A DNA stretch of 64,000 bases from Clostridiales bacterium (lineage in GTDB: Bacteria; Bacillota; Clostridia; Lachnospirales; Anaerotignaceae): NCBI GenBank assembly GCA_018364635.1, contig JAGZLR010000007.1:1-64000 (forward strand), given 5' to 3'. Under the pieces are notes generated by a model. It did not search any database and was not told where the DNA came from. It saw nothing but the letters and a program-made list of their open reading frames with translations. Positions 16,009 to 24,896 of the stretch are shown piece by piece; position 1 is the stretch's first letter; each line of letters starts with the position of its first letter. Both the position numbers and the translations under genes were made by a program.

Positions 16009-17514
16009 ATGAGTAAATACGTTCTTGGAATAGATGTAGGAACAACATCTGTCAAAGTCGTACTTGTTTCTTCTGAAGGATTTATTGTAGACGAAGCTAG
16101 CGAAAACCACGACCTACTGAGTCCTCACCCAAACTGGGCAGAAGAAAATGCAACTATTTGGTGGAGCAATATTGTAAAAGCTGTCAGCACAATCGCCAAA
16201 AAAAATCCTGATAAAATGAAGGATATCCAATGTATTGGCTGTAGCGGCATGGTTCCTGCCATTGTACTGCTGGATCAGGAAGGAAACCCTCTTCGCAATA
16301 CGATACAGCAAAACGATTCCAGAGCCATTAACCAAATTGAACGCATCACTAAAACATTAGATCAAAAAGTTTTGTTCGAAAAAACAGGTGGCACAACAAA
16401 TCAACAGCATATCCTTCCACGTTTATTGTGGGTAAAGGAAAATGAACCTGATGTTTGGGAAAAAGTTGTCACTGTTATGGGTTCTTATGATTATGTTGTT
16501 TATAAGTTGACCGGTGTAAAAAGTTTGGAAATGAACTGGGCTGTAGAAAGCGGGTCCTTTGATATTCATACACAAAAATGGATTACTGAAGATCTAGAAA
16601 AATTCGACATTGATCCTTCTATTCTTCCTTCTGTTAATCCTTCTATAGATATTGTCGGTTCCACACTTGCCTTTACAGAAGAACTTATGGGACTTCCAGC
16701 TGGTATACCAGTCATTGCCGGAAGCGCCGACCATGTGGCCAGTACATTAGCTGCGGGAATCGTTGAAAAAGGTGATTTGCTTATTAAGTTTGGTGGTGCC
16801 GGAGATATTCTCTACTGTGTAGATGAAATTGTGACAAGTCCGAAACTTTTCTTTGATTACCACATCGTCCCTGGAAACTATTTATTAAATGGTTGCATGG
16901 CTGCTAGTGGATCATTAGTTAAGTGGTTTGTCAAAGATATCATCCACTCAGAATCTCCAACCGTATTTAAGGAACTGGATTTGGAAGCGGCAAAAGTGCC
17001 TCCAGCGAGTGACGGACTTGTCATTCTTCCTTATTTTCTTGGTGAAAAGACACCTATCTTTGATCCAACAGCCCGAGGAGTACTTTTTGGCTTGACACTT
17101 TCTCATACAAAAGCACATATCTTCCGCGCTATTTTAGAGGCAGTCATCTATGGATTCCGTCATCATATTGAAGTCATTAAAGAGATGGGCTATCAGCCAA
17201 AGAGAATTATGGCAACAAATGGCGGAGCAAAAAGTAAATTCTGGTGTCAAATTGCTGCTGATGTCTTAGGTGAAACGATCTGCTCCTTCCCATCACATCC
17301 TGGTTCTGCTCTAGGTGTCGCTTTCCTTGCAGGAAAAAAAGTAGGCGTATTCCAGCAGTGGGATGAGATCCATAAATTCTTGACAGATTACCGGATCTAT
17401 GAGCCTAATCCTGAGGCTGTATCTATCTATAATAAATCTTATAAAATATACCGTGATCTATATCAAGAGTTACGCACCTCCTTCGATGATGTGCAGAAAC
17501 TCTATACTACATAA
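16009..17514 (+). CDS. FGGY-family carbohydrate kinase (xylulokinase-like)
   Basis: 501 aa from ATG 16009, which has a perfect AAGGAGGT 8 nt upstream; the longer frame from 15940 runs through the promoter. Family features: the N-terminal phosphate loop LGIDVGTTSVKVVL, GCSGMVPAIVLLD, the catalytic region NDSRA, GSADHVAST and KFGGAGDI (FGGY_C start), then ATNGGAKSKFWCQIAADVLG near residue 405. It should phosphorylate a ketose or polyol in the cytoplasm using ATP. First gene of the main operon; the SDR gene follows after 15 nt. Substrate is unknown: xylulose, ribulose or a related ketose are the best guesses. Confidence 0.92.
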   Translation: MSKYVLGIDVGTTSVKVVLVSSEGFIVDEASENHDLLSPHPNWAEENATIWWSNIVKAVSTIAKKNPDKMKDIQCIGCSGMVPAIVLLDQEGNPLRNTIQQNDSRAINQIERITKTLDQKVLFEKTGGTTNQQHILPRLLWVKENEPDVWEKVVTVMGSYDYVVYKLTGVKSLEMNWAVESGSFDIHTQKWITEDLEKFDIDPSILPSVNPSIDIVGSTLAFTEELMGLPAGIPVIAGSADHVASTLAAGIVEKGDLLIKFGGAGDILYCVDEIVTSPKLFFDYHIVPGNYLLNGCMAASGSLVKWFVKDIIHSESPTVFKELDLEAAKVPPASDGLVILPYFLGEKTPIFDPTARGVLFGLTLSHTKAHIFRAILEAVIYGFRHHIEVIKEMGYQPKRIMATNGGAKSKFWCQIAADVLGETICSFPSHPGSALGVAFLAGKKVGVFQQWDEIHKFLTDYRIYEPNPEAVSIYNKSYKIYRDLYQELRTSFDDVQKLYTT

Positions 17515-17529
17515 AGGGAGAGGATATCA

Positions 17530-18315
17530 ATGTATACACCAAACGCTGGAGAAATTGCATTTATTACCGGAGCCGGCACAGGCATCGGCAGAGCTATTGC
17601 ACAGAAATTTGCAGATCTTGGTGCTTCTGTCATTGTCACAGACATGAATTTAAAGACAGCAGAAGAAACTGTCGCTCTGTTGTCAAACCCTACAGGCAAC
17701 CAAGTACACGAAGCGCTTTCATTGGATGTCACAAAAATTTCCGATGTACAAAGAGTCATGGATTATGTGAAGGAAAAGTACAAAACAATTGATATTTTAA
17801 TGAATAACGCAGGTGTTTCTTCCATGAACACAATTGAAAATTTAACGGAAGAAGAATGGGACCTGAACTTTAACGTAAATATCAAAGGAATGTTCCTTGT
17901 CACTAAATTTGCTGCACCTTTAATGAAAGAAAAGGGCGGAAAAATTGTAAACACCGCTTCCATGGCAGCAGTAAAAGCAGATCCAATGCTTCCTCACTAC
18001 ACAGCTAGTAAATTTGCCGTTGTAGGCTTTACAAAAGCAGCTGCCATCGAATTTGCTCCTTATCAGATTACTGTCAATTGTGTATGTCCTGGTTTTGTTA
18101 AAACTAGTATGCAGGACAGAGAAGTCATTTGGGAAGGAAAACTGCGTGGTATGGACCCAGAAGCCGTACGTCAAGGCTATATTGATAAAACACCGCTAGG
18201 AAGAATGTGTTACCCTACAGATGTTGCTGATGTTGTTGGATATTTAGTTTCTCCACAAGCTCGTTTTGTAACAGGAGAGGCCATGAATATTGCAGGCGGT
18301 GCAAATATTGTATGA
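17530..18315 (+). CDS. Short-chain dehydrogenase/reductase (polyol/sugar dehydrogenase)
   Basis: 261 aa classical SDR. Rossmann motif TGAGTGIG at residues 14-21, D-rich cofactor pocket TDMNLKTA (an acidic residue at the end of beta 2, favouring NAD), NNAG near 93-96, catalytic S in NTASMAA, and Y-x3-K in HYTASKFA. The fold ends with GEAMNIAGG, a usual SDR finish. It probably oxidises a sugar alcohol to the ketose that the kinase phosphorylates. GGGAGAGGA precedes the ATG; its stop overlaps the next start as ATGA. D-arabinitol, xylitol or sorbitol dehydrogenases are similar in length, but the substrate cannot be fixed. Confidence 0.92.
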   Translation: MYTPNAGEIAFITGAGTGIGRAIAQKFADLGASVIVTDMNLKTAEETVALLSNPTGNQVHEALSLDVTKISDVQRVMDYVKEKYKTIDILMNNAGVSSMNTIENLTEEEWDLNFNVNIKGMFLVTKFAAPLMKEKGGKIVNTASMAAVKADPMLPHYTASKFAVVGFTKAAAIEFAPYQITVNCVCPGFVKTSMQDREVIWEGKLRGMDPEAVRQGYIDKTPLGRMCYPTDVADVVGYLVSPQARFVTGEAMNIAGGANIV

Positions 18316-19076
18316 AAAAAATAACAGCCGGAGGAAAACAATTTGAAGCAGAATTATTCGTCTTTGATAAAGATGGTCTGCTGTTTGAAAGTCGACAGTT
18401 TTGGATTGGGTTATCCTACGCAAGAATCCGAGCTTTCCAAAAATTTGCCGAACCTCAGCTTATTTTAGACTGGCTTTACTTTATGGGTATAGATGCATAT
18501 TTGGAGCATGAATCCATCGTCGTAAGAAATGTGGATCCTTCTGGTATTTTAGCTGTTGCTTCACCCACAGAAGAAATTTCTGTAACAGCAGGCTTTATAT
18601 CGGAGCATCTCCATCAAAAATGGACTTCCGCCCGAGAAATGGCTAGAGAAATATTTGCAGTCTCTGATGACGAATTTTCTCTACAAGAATCCATTCGTCC
18701 ACGAAAGGGATTTCCAGAAATATTTAAGCGCCTGCGCAGTGCCGGTATTCCTTATGGTATCGCAACAAGTGACACACTACGCCGTGCAAAGGAATCGATT
18801 GATATGTATGATGACTTCCATCAAGTTTCCTTTGTCATTACACCTCAAGATGTCCAAAAAGGTAAACCTGATCCGGAAATGTTGCAGCATATCTCTAAGC
18901 TTACAGGAATAGATGTGAAACATATTGTTATGATTGGTGATTCCTATGTGGATGTGCAAATGGCAGATGCAGCTGGAGCAATCGGTATTGGTATCCCTGA
19001 AAATGCTGAAATGGCCAAAAAAATGCAGCCTTTTGCCACAGTAATTATTGACAGTCTAGATCATATTATTTTTTAA
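18312..19076 (+). CDS. HAD-superfamily hydrolase (sugar phosphatase-like)
   Basis: 254 aa. HAD motifs are complete: I, VFDKDGLL (nucleophile D and general acid D); II, ATSD; III, KGKPDPE; IV, IGDSYVDVQMA. A large helical cap lies between motif I and II (about residues 25-130), the beta-phosphoglucomutase/phosphatase layout. Its start overlaps the SDR stop by 4 bp, so the two are translated together. In a sugar locus with a kinase it may remove a toxic or non-metabolisable phospho-ester, or act as a phosphatase in the pathway itself; the sequence does not decide. Confidence 0.88.
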   Translation: MKKITAGGKQFEAELFVFDKDGLLFESRQFWIGLSYARIRAFQKFAEPQLILDWLYFMGIDAYLEHESIVVRNVDPSGILAVASPTEEISVTAGFISEHLHQKWTSAREMAREIFAVSDDEFSLQESIRPRKGFPEIFKRLRSAGIPYGIATSDTLRRAKESIDMYDDFHQVSFVITPQDVQKGKPDPEMLQHISKLTGIDVKHIVMIGDSYVDVQMADAAGAIGIGIPENAEMAKKMQPFATVIIDSLDHIIF

Positions 19077-19090
19077 AAGGAGGGAAAAAA

Positions 19091-19915
19091 GTGCATAAGA
19101 AAAAAAGTAAGGCAGAAATTATTTTTCTATATGTCGCACTTACTGCGACAACCTTATTTTTCCTGTTGCCGTTATTATGGATTTTCAGAACTTCCCTAAT
19201 TACTAAGGTCGAAGCTTATAAAATTCCTCCAAACTGGACAGCGGCACTTACCTTGGACAATTATATCAATATTTTCCGCGACAATCCTTTCGCCAAGTAC
19301 TTTTTTAACAGCTTTGGCATCGCCTTAATTTCTACGATTATCTCTGTATTATTTGGAGCTATGGCGGCTTATTGGATTGCACGATGTGCTAAGGGAACAA
19401 ACAAAATCAAAATTTCTATTCTAGCGACACAAATGATACCACCAGTTGTTATGGTCATTCCACTTTCTTTGATTATCAAAAAACTGGGGCTGGATGATAC
19501 ATGGTTTGCGCTGATTATGTCCTATCTAACCTTTAACCTTCCATATGTTATCTGGATGTTAATTAGCTTTTTTGAATCTGTTCCAAGTGAATTGGATGAA
19601 GCTTGTGAAATAGACGGTTGTACCCGTGTACAGGCATATTTTAAGGTTATTCTTCCTTTAGCCGCTCCTGGTATTATGGCAACTTCTGTTTATAGTTTCA
19701 TTGTTTCATGGAATGAATTTATGTTTGCATTAAACTTGACAGGACTCAAGACAAGAACACTCCCTGTAGCTATGGCTAATCTTCAGACACAACAGGGTGT
19801 TATGATTGCAGAGCTATGCGCCTCCACAATTGTAGCAATTTTACCTGTCATTTTCCTTTCTATTTTCATTAAAAAGTATCTTGTTAACGGACTTACATTT
19901 GGCTCTATTAAATAG
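19091..19915 (+). CDS. Sugar ABC transporter permease (MalG type)
   Basis: 274 aa from GTG 19091 (AAAAGGAGGG just upstream). Six predicted transmembrane helices and the permease EAA loop DEACEIDGCTRVQAYFKVIL near residue 175, the ATPase-docking site. CUT1 permeases of this MalG/UgpE type work with a MalF-type partner, here at 21334. The gene order permease-binding protein-permease is unusual, since the binding protein usually precedes both permeases. Confidence 0.94.
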   Translation: MHKKKSKAEIIFLYVALTATTLFFLLPLLWIFRTSLITKVEAYKIPPNWTAALTLDNYINIFRDNPFAKYFFNSFGIALISTIISVLFGAMAAYWIARCAKGTNKIKISILATQMIPPVVMVIPLSLIIKKLGLDDTWFALIMSYLTFNLPYVIWMLISFFESVPSELDEACEIDGCTRVQAYFKVILPLAAPGIMATSVYSFIVSWNEFMFALNLTGLKTRTLPVAMANLQTQQGVMIAELCASTIVAILPVIFLSIFIKKYLVNGLTFGSIK

Positions 19916-19949
19916 TCGAATTATTTTAAAGAAAGAAGGGATTAGTACT

Positions 19950-21272
19950 ATGAAAAAGTTTAAAAAACTCACTGCTGCTATGATCGCTGGAATTATGGTG
20001 CTTGCTACTGCCGGTTGCAGCTCCTCCTCTGATGCTGAGCCTAGTGCCTCTGGTGAAACCTCTTCTGCCTCAACAGGTGGCAAGAAAGAACTAAACATCT
20101 TAATGGAACAGGTGCCTGATACAAACTGTGTAATTGCCAATTTGGATAAATTTACAGAAGAGACAGGCATCAAAGTTAATGTGGAATCAATCACTTATGA
20201 TAGTATGCACGAAAAACTTCTGACACAAATGCTCAGTAAAACAAATACATATGATGTCATCGTTGTAGACTGCTATTGGACTGGTGAATTTACTACTGCC
20301 GGATGGCTGACAGACCTAGGACCTTATATGGAGAAAACAGGATTCAGCACAGAGCCTTATGTAGATAGTATGATGGAAATGGTGGGAGAAGTAGACGGCA
20401 CCACTTACATGATACCATTTTATAACTATATGATGTCCTTAATTTACCGCACAGATGTATTCGAGGATGAAGCTCTGAAAAAAGGTTATGAAGAACAAAC
20501 TGGGAAAGAATTTAAAATTCCAGATAACCTGGATGACTATGTAGAACTGTGCAAATATATTACAAGCTCAAAAGGTGACGAATTATCCGGTGCTGTTATG
20601 ATGGGCTTGAGACCAGACCCAATTACAGTAGAATTTATGAACTATTTCTTCAGCTGTGGCGCAGATTTCTATGATGAAGAAGGCAACATTACTGTAAATT
20701 CTCCTGAGGCAGTACATGCTCTTGATCTGTATGTGGATAATATGAACAATACTGCACCAAGTGGATCACCAAGCTTTGGTTTTGATGAAGCATTTAACGT
20801 ATTTGCACAAGGTAATGCAGCAAGTTTTGTCTCCTATAACTGGATGATTCCAAAACTTCAAAATGCTAATGAATCCAGTGTTGCTGGCAAAGTAGACATT
20901 ACACCTATGCCTGGCGGAGTTTCACTGAACGCTGGTTGGGGTTGGGCAATTCCACATAACGCAGAAGATAAAAATGCGTCTTGGGAATTTATTAATTGGG
21001 TAGAGTCCTTTGAAATTACGAAGGCTCGTGCTTTAGCAGGCGGATCTCCTACTAGAAGCGATGTTATGAGCGATCCTGAAGTTTTAGAGGCATGGCCATA
21101 TCTGAAAACTGTAGAGTCCATCATGCAGGATTCCAAAATCATTCCTGTTATCGCTGATGCTCCTCAATTAGTGGAGGTTCTTGGTCGTGAACTTTCAGAA
21201 GCTGTTATCGGATCTAAATCCAGCCAAGAGGCGTTGGATGCGGTTGCAGAAGAAATGAAAAATATGAAATAA
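19950..21272 (+). CDS. Extracellular sugar-binding lipoprotein (ABC family 1)
   Basis: 440 aa from ATG 19950 (GAAGG upstream). Lipoprotein signal: KKFKK, hydrophobic core, lipobox LATAGC with the acylated cysteine near residue 24, then a Ser-rich linker. The mature part is a type I sugar-binding fold: TYDVIVVDCYWTGEF, YMIPFYNYMMSLIYRTDVF, GWGWAIPHNAEDKNASWEFINWV. It is anchored outside the membrane and delivers substrate to the permeases. A strong hairpin right after the stop (21284-21307) without T-run probably stabilises its message for higher expression. Confidence 0.94.
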   Translation: MKKFKKLTAAMIAGIMVLATAGCSSSSDAEPSASGETSSASTGGKKELNILMEQVPDTNCVIANLDKFTEETGIKVNVESITYDSMHEKLLTQMLSKTNTYDVIVVDCYWTGEFTTAGWLTDLGPYMEKTGFSTEPYVDSMMEMVGEVDGTTYMIPFYNYMMSLIYRTDVFEDEALKKGYEEQTGKEFKIPDNLDDYVELCKYITSSKGDELSGAVMMGLRPDPITVEFMNYFFSCGADFYDEEGNITVNSPEAVHALDLYVDNMNNTAPSGSPSFGFDEAFNVFAQGNAASFVSYNWMIPKLQNANESSVAGKVDITPMPGGVSLNAGWGWAIPHNAEDKNASWEFINWVESFEITKARALAGGSPTRSDVMSDPEVLEAWPYLKTVESIMQDSKIIPVIADAPQLVEVLGRELSEAVIGSKSSQEALDAVAEEMKNMK

Positions 21273-21283
21273 AGCATCCTAAA

Positions 21284-21307
21284 CCGGTAGGGAACCTTCC
21301 CTGCCGG
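21284..21307 (+). other. Intercistronic hairpin after binding-protein gene
   Basis: CCGGTAGGGAA (21284-21294) pairs with TTCCCTGCCGG (21297-21307), 11 bp with one GU wobble and only a 2-nt tip. No T-run follows, so it should slow 3' decay or partly attenuate read-through, as in the malE-malF type arrangement. Confidence 0.7.
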
Positions 21308-21333
21308 AATTAAACTAAGAGGAGTGGTACTTT

Positions 21334-22203
21334 TTGGGATCGGGAAAGAAAAAGGACTTTATGGTATTCATGTTTCCGGCACTACTCATATTAATCCTTG
21401 TCCTTGCAGTACCGCTTGTATATTCTTTTATAGTCAGCTTTTTTAATACAAACCTCAAATTTCCAGGATTAGGAGATTTTGTTGGACTAAGGAATTATAT
21501 TGCGGTATTTAAAGATCAATATTTCATGAGTTCTGCCTGGACAACTGTTAAGTTTACTATAGGCGTTGTAGCCATTGAATTTATCGTTGGACTGATTATT
21601 GCACTTATGCTCAACAATGATATTAAAGGAAAAAATATTTTCTTTTCTATCATTATTGTCCCTATGCTAATCACACCTATTGCAGTTGGATTGATTTGGA
21701 AACTTTTATTACATTCTGATCTCGGTATTGTCAATTACCTGCTGTCATTAATTGGGATCGATAAACAAGCATGGCTTGCAGATGAATCCCTTGCCTTAAA
21801 AACAGTTATGTTTATTGATATCTGGCAGCAAGTACCTTATATGGTACTCGTTATTCTTGCTGGATTGGTTACTCTACCTACAGAACCATATGAAGCAGCC
21901 GCAATTGACGGTGCATCTAGAATTCAGACATTTTTCTACTTTACATTGCCAATGATGATGCCAACATTTGCTGTTGTATTGCTGTTGCGTACCATTACAG
22001 CATTAAAAACTTATGATTTGATTTATATTCTCACCAAGGGTGGACCTGGTACTTTGACAGAAGTCATTAGTTACCATATCTACCAGCAGGCATTCCGTTA
22101 TCTGGAAATCGGTCGTGCTTCTGCAATGAGTTATTTACTGCTTTTGTGTATTGTCCCAATTGCATTTATCTTTGTAAAACTATCTAGAAATAAATTAAAA
22201 TGA
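21334..22203 (+). CDS. Sugar ABC transporter permease (MalF/UgpA type)
   Basis: 289 aa from TTG 21334, with AAGAGGAG 9 nt upstream. Six transmembrane helices and the EAA motif YEAAAIDGASRIQTFFYFTLP near residue 195, followed by the usual LLRTITALKTYDLIYILTKGGPG. Partner of the permease at 19091 and the ATPase at 14625. Together with the binding lipoprotein these make a complete CUT1 importer. Confidence 0.94.
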   Translation: MGSGKKKDFMVFMFPALLILILVLAVPLVYSFIVSFFNTNLKFPGLGDFVGLRNYIAVFKDQYFMSSAWTTVKFTIGVVAIEFIVGLIIALMLNNDIKGKNIFFSIIIVPMLITPIAVGLIWKLLLHSDLGIVNYLLSLIGIDKQAWLADESLALKTVMFIDIWQQVPYMVLVILAGLVTLPTEPYEAAAIDGASRIQTFFYFTLPMMMPTFAVVLLLRTITALKTYDLIYILTKGGPGTLTEVISYHIYQQAFRYLEIGRASAMSYLLLLCIVPIAFIFVKLSRNKLK

Positions 22204-22229
22204 TAAAATATTGTATTTGGAGGTAAATT

Positions 22230-23036
22230 ATGAGTTGGTTAAAAGAAGTAATCGGAACTGAAAAAGCGATTGTTGCAATGTGTCACCTGCTTCCTATGCC
22301 TGGAGATCCATACTATACAGAAGAAAAAAATATGGATTATGTTATTGAAATGGCAAGAAAAGATCTTCTTGCTTTACAAAATGGCGGCGTAGATGCTGTT
22401 ATGTTTTCAAACGAATTCAGTCTTCCTTACTTAACAGATGTTGACACAATTACTGTGGCATGTATGGCTAGAATTATTGGTGAATTAAAAGATGATATTA
22501 AAATTCCATTTGGTGTCAATGTCCTTTGGGATGCCAATAAGTCTATTGATCTTGCCGTTGCCACAGGCGCTAAGTTTGTCCGCGAAATATTTACAGGTGT
22601 TTACGCCAGTGATTTCGGTACTTGGGATACCAATGTAGGAAAAACGATACGGCATAAAATGGCTGTCGGAGGAAAAGATGTGAAACTTCTGTTTAACATT
22701 TTACCTGAAGCAGCAAAGTATATGGCAGATCGGTCCATTGAGGAAATTGCAAAATCAACTGTGTTTAATAACAAACCAGATGCTCTTTGCGTTTCTGGAT
22801 TAACTGCCGGCGCAATGACAGACACACAAATGTTAAAAAGGGTGAAAGATGTCGTACCAAATACTGTAGTATTTGCAAATACTGGAGTTCGTTATGAAAA
22901 TGTAGAACAGCAGCTTGCTATTGCTGATGGCGCAGTTGTCGGTACAACATTCAAATATGATGGTAAGTTTGAAAATCATGTAGACGAAGCTAGAGTGAAA
23001 AAATTTATGGATAAAGTGAAGTCTTTCCGCAAGTAA
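22230..23036 (+). CDS. BtpA/SgcQ-family protein
   Basis: 268 aa, the normal size for the BtpA/SgcQ family (COG0434). A TIM-barrel-like sequence with family stretches AMCHLLPMPGDP, GGVDAVMFSNEFSLPY, PFGVNVLWDANKSIDLA, GAKFVREIF and FANTGVRYENVEQQL, ending in AIADGAVVGTTFK, which resembles a phosphate-binding loop. SgcQ lies in the E. coli sgc sugar cluster with a DeoR-type regulator; BtpA was first described in photosystem I biogenesis. No enzymatic reaction is established to my knowledge. Last gene of the operon before a terminator, so it probably works on a phosphorylated intermediate of the pathway. Confidence 0.9.
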   Translation: MSWLKEVIGTEKAIVAMCHLLPMPGDPYYTEEKNMDYVIEMARKDLLALQNGGVDAVMFSNEFSLPYLTDVDTITVACMARIIGELKDDIKIPFGVNVLWDANKSIDLAVATGAKFVREIFTGVYASDFGTWDTNVGKTIRHKMAVGGKDVKLLFNILPEAAKYMADRSIEEIAKSTVFNNKPDALCVSGLTAGAMTDTQMLKRVKDVVPNTVVFANTGVRYENVEQQLAIADGAVVGTTFKYDGKFENHVDEARVKKFMDKVKSFRK

Positions 23037-23054
23037 TTTAGGCGGTATGTACGA

Positions 23055-23087
23055 AAGGGTATTCTTATAAAGAATACCCTTGATTTT
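23055..23087 (+). terminator. Terminator of the sugar operon
   Basis: AAGGGTATTCT / AGAATACCCTT perfect 11-bp stem with a 5-nt loop, then GATTTTT. Confidence 0.88.
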
Positions 23088-23131
23088 TCAAACGTTGTCA
23101 ATTACCATGATATTAAAAAACGGTGATTATT

Positions 23132-23893
23132 ATGATAAAAGATGAACGACAAGAAAAAATACAAGAATATATTAATCTGAAAAAATTTGTAAGTGTAAAT
23201 GAACTGGTGGATAAGTTTCACGTCTCTAAAGCTACAATACGTCGAGATTTAGATATCTTGTTTAAAACCGGTCAGATTGCTCTATCCCGTGGAGGAGCAC
23301 GCTGTGTAAAGGACAAGGAATCAGAACTTCCATTTAACGAGAAACGACAAAGTAATGTAGAAGAAAAAATAGCGATCTGTAAAGAAGCCGTTCAGCATAT
23401 TAAAGAGGGCAATACTGTCCTTATTGATACCGGCTCTACAACGATACAGCTTGTACCATTTCTAAGAGAGATGAAGGGAATCCATGTAATCACAGACGAC
23501 GTATTGATTGCTTGTGAACTTGCGGTAAATCCTGATATTAACATTACAGTAATCGGCGGTACCATCCGAACAGGCTACTTTACCCTTTGTAAAAACCAGT
23601 CAAATGATCTTTTGCGCTCCATCCACGCCGATCTTGCGTTTTTGAGTTTGGACGCAGTTGACGCTGATTTTGGCGGATCTATTACAAATCAAGATGAAGT
23701 ATCTATCAAACAAAAAATGATAAAAGCTTCAGATGAAGTAATTGCTCTTTGCGATCATACAAAATTTGGTAAAAAAGTATTATGGAACGTGTGTAAAGCT
23801 AACGCAATCAATCTTTATATTACTGGGAAGGATCTCTCAAAAAATATTTATAAAGAGTTCCATGAAAAAGAGATTCCTTTAAAACTTGTATAA
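23132..23893 (+). CDS. DeoR-family transcriptional regulator
   Basis: 253 aa from ATG 23132; the ribosome binding site GGTGAT is 4 nt upstream and overlaps the alternative GTG at 23123. N-terminal HTH: RQEKIQEYINLKKFVSVNELVDKFHVSKATIRRDL, then RGGARC. The C-terminal DeoRC sensor has the sugar-phosphate-binding signature IDTGSTTIQLVPFL near residue 95 and ends with the CDHTKFGKK motif. Usually a repressor relieved by a phosphorylated sugar. It is separated from the operon by a terminator and likely represses it, possibly through the TATCAAT-type repeats. The sgc locus of E. coli also pairs SgcQ with a DeoR-type regulator. Confidence 0.92.
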   Translation: MIKDERQEKIQEYINLKKFVSVNELVDKFHVSKATIRRDLDILFKTGQIALSRGGARCVKDKESELPFNEKRQSNVEEKIAICKEAVQHIKEGNTVLIDTGSTTIQLVPFLREMKGIHVITDDVLIACELAVNPDINITVIGGTIRTGYFTLCKNQSNDLLRSIHADLAFLSLDAVDADFGGSITNQDEVSIKQKMIKASDEVIALCDHTKFGKKVLWNVCKANAINLYITGKDLSKNIYKEFHEKEIPLKLV

Positions 23894-23907
23894 AGTGGAT
23901 GAATAAC

Positions 23908-24795
23908 ATGGCTAAAATTAAAAATATAGAATTTGGAGCTAAGATCTCCTTATTTATCGCTACTATTGTCTGGGGCAGTTCATTTTTCATAGTCAAGGAT
24001 AGTCTAGATACTTTCCCAGTCTTTTTAATGATGGGATTAAAGTTTACAGTTGCTTTTATCACTACCTTTCTGCTTTTTTTCCCAGTTAGAACCAAGTTTA
24101 ACTTGGAATACTTGTGGAAAGGTTCTATTATGGGAGTACTCCTTTTTGCTGCAAACGGAACACAAACGATCGGTATGATAACAACTACCCCTGGAAAAAG
24201 CGCTTTTCTGACAGCAATTTATTGTGTCCTAGTACCCTTTATTTATTGGCTTGTGGATGGGAAAAAACCAGATTTTTACAATATTACTGCTGGTATTTTG
24301 TGTCTTTATGGCATCGGATTGGTATCTCTGAACAAAAATTTAACCATTAGTGTTGGTGACTTATACACACTTCTATGTGGTCTTCTTTATGCACTACATA
24401 TCGTAAGTGTCGCAAAATTAAGTCAAAGCAATGATATTCGGTTACTTACTGTGGTGCAATTTGGAATGACATCCCTTTGTTCATGGATCTGTTCTTTTCT
24501 TTGGAACGAAGAATTTCCATCCAATGTTTCTTTTCATATGTGGCTTCCTATTCTTTATCTCTCTCTGATTGCCACAGCTGGAGGCTTCACACTACAAAAT
24601 ATTGGCCAAAAATACACTAATCCTTCTTCTGCTGCCATTATATTAAGCTTAGAATCTGTCTTTGGCATTCTTTTCTCTGTCATATTTTATGGTGAAACCA
24701 TTACCAGACGACTTTTTTTCGGCTTTACAGTTATATTTATGGCAGTCCTACTGTCAGAGACAAAACTAAGATTTTTAAAAAAATTAAAACCCTAA
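23908..24795 (+). CDS. EamA/DMT-family transporter
   Basis: About 295 aa, ten hydrophobic segments in two EamA repeats. Family landmarks: WGSSFFIVKDSL in the first helix, TTPGKSAFLTAIYCVLVPF (third/fourth helix) and IGQKYTNPSSAAIILSLESVFG in the second repeat. DMT proteins export amino acids, sugars or other small metabolites. It starts a few bases after the DeoR stop, so the two are likely co-transcribed; it could relieve build-up of a sugar or related metabolite. The start is ATG 23908 or 23899; neither has a strong Shine-Dalgarno site. Confidence 0.88.
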   Translation: MAKIKNIEFGAKISLFIATIVWGSSFFIVKDSLDTFPVFLMMGLKFTVAFITTFLLFFPVRTKFNLEYLWKGSIMGVLLFAANGTQTIGMITTTPGKSAFLTAIYCVLVPFIYWLVDGKKPDFYNITAGILCLYGIGLVSLNKNLTISVGDLYTLLCGLLYALHIVSVAKLSQSNDIRLLTVVQFGMTSLCSWICSFLWNEEFPSNVSFHMWLPILYLSLIATAGGFTLQNIGQKYTNPSSAAIILSLESVFGILFSVIFYGETITRRLFFGFTVIFMAVLLSETKLRFLKKLKP

Positions 24796-24825
24796 AAAAG
24801 GTCATATCTATGACCTTTTTTTCTT
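24795..24825 (+). terminator. Intrinsic terminator
   Basis: AAAAAGGTCATA / TATGACCTTTTTTT hairpin right after the EamA stop codon. Confidence 0.85.
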
Positions 24826-24896
24826 AGACAAAAATAAATGATTCATAAGCCTTTTTTTATGCTACAATATGGCAAGAACAATCGTGGAGGCTAAAA

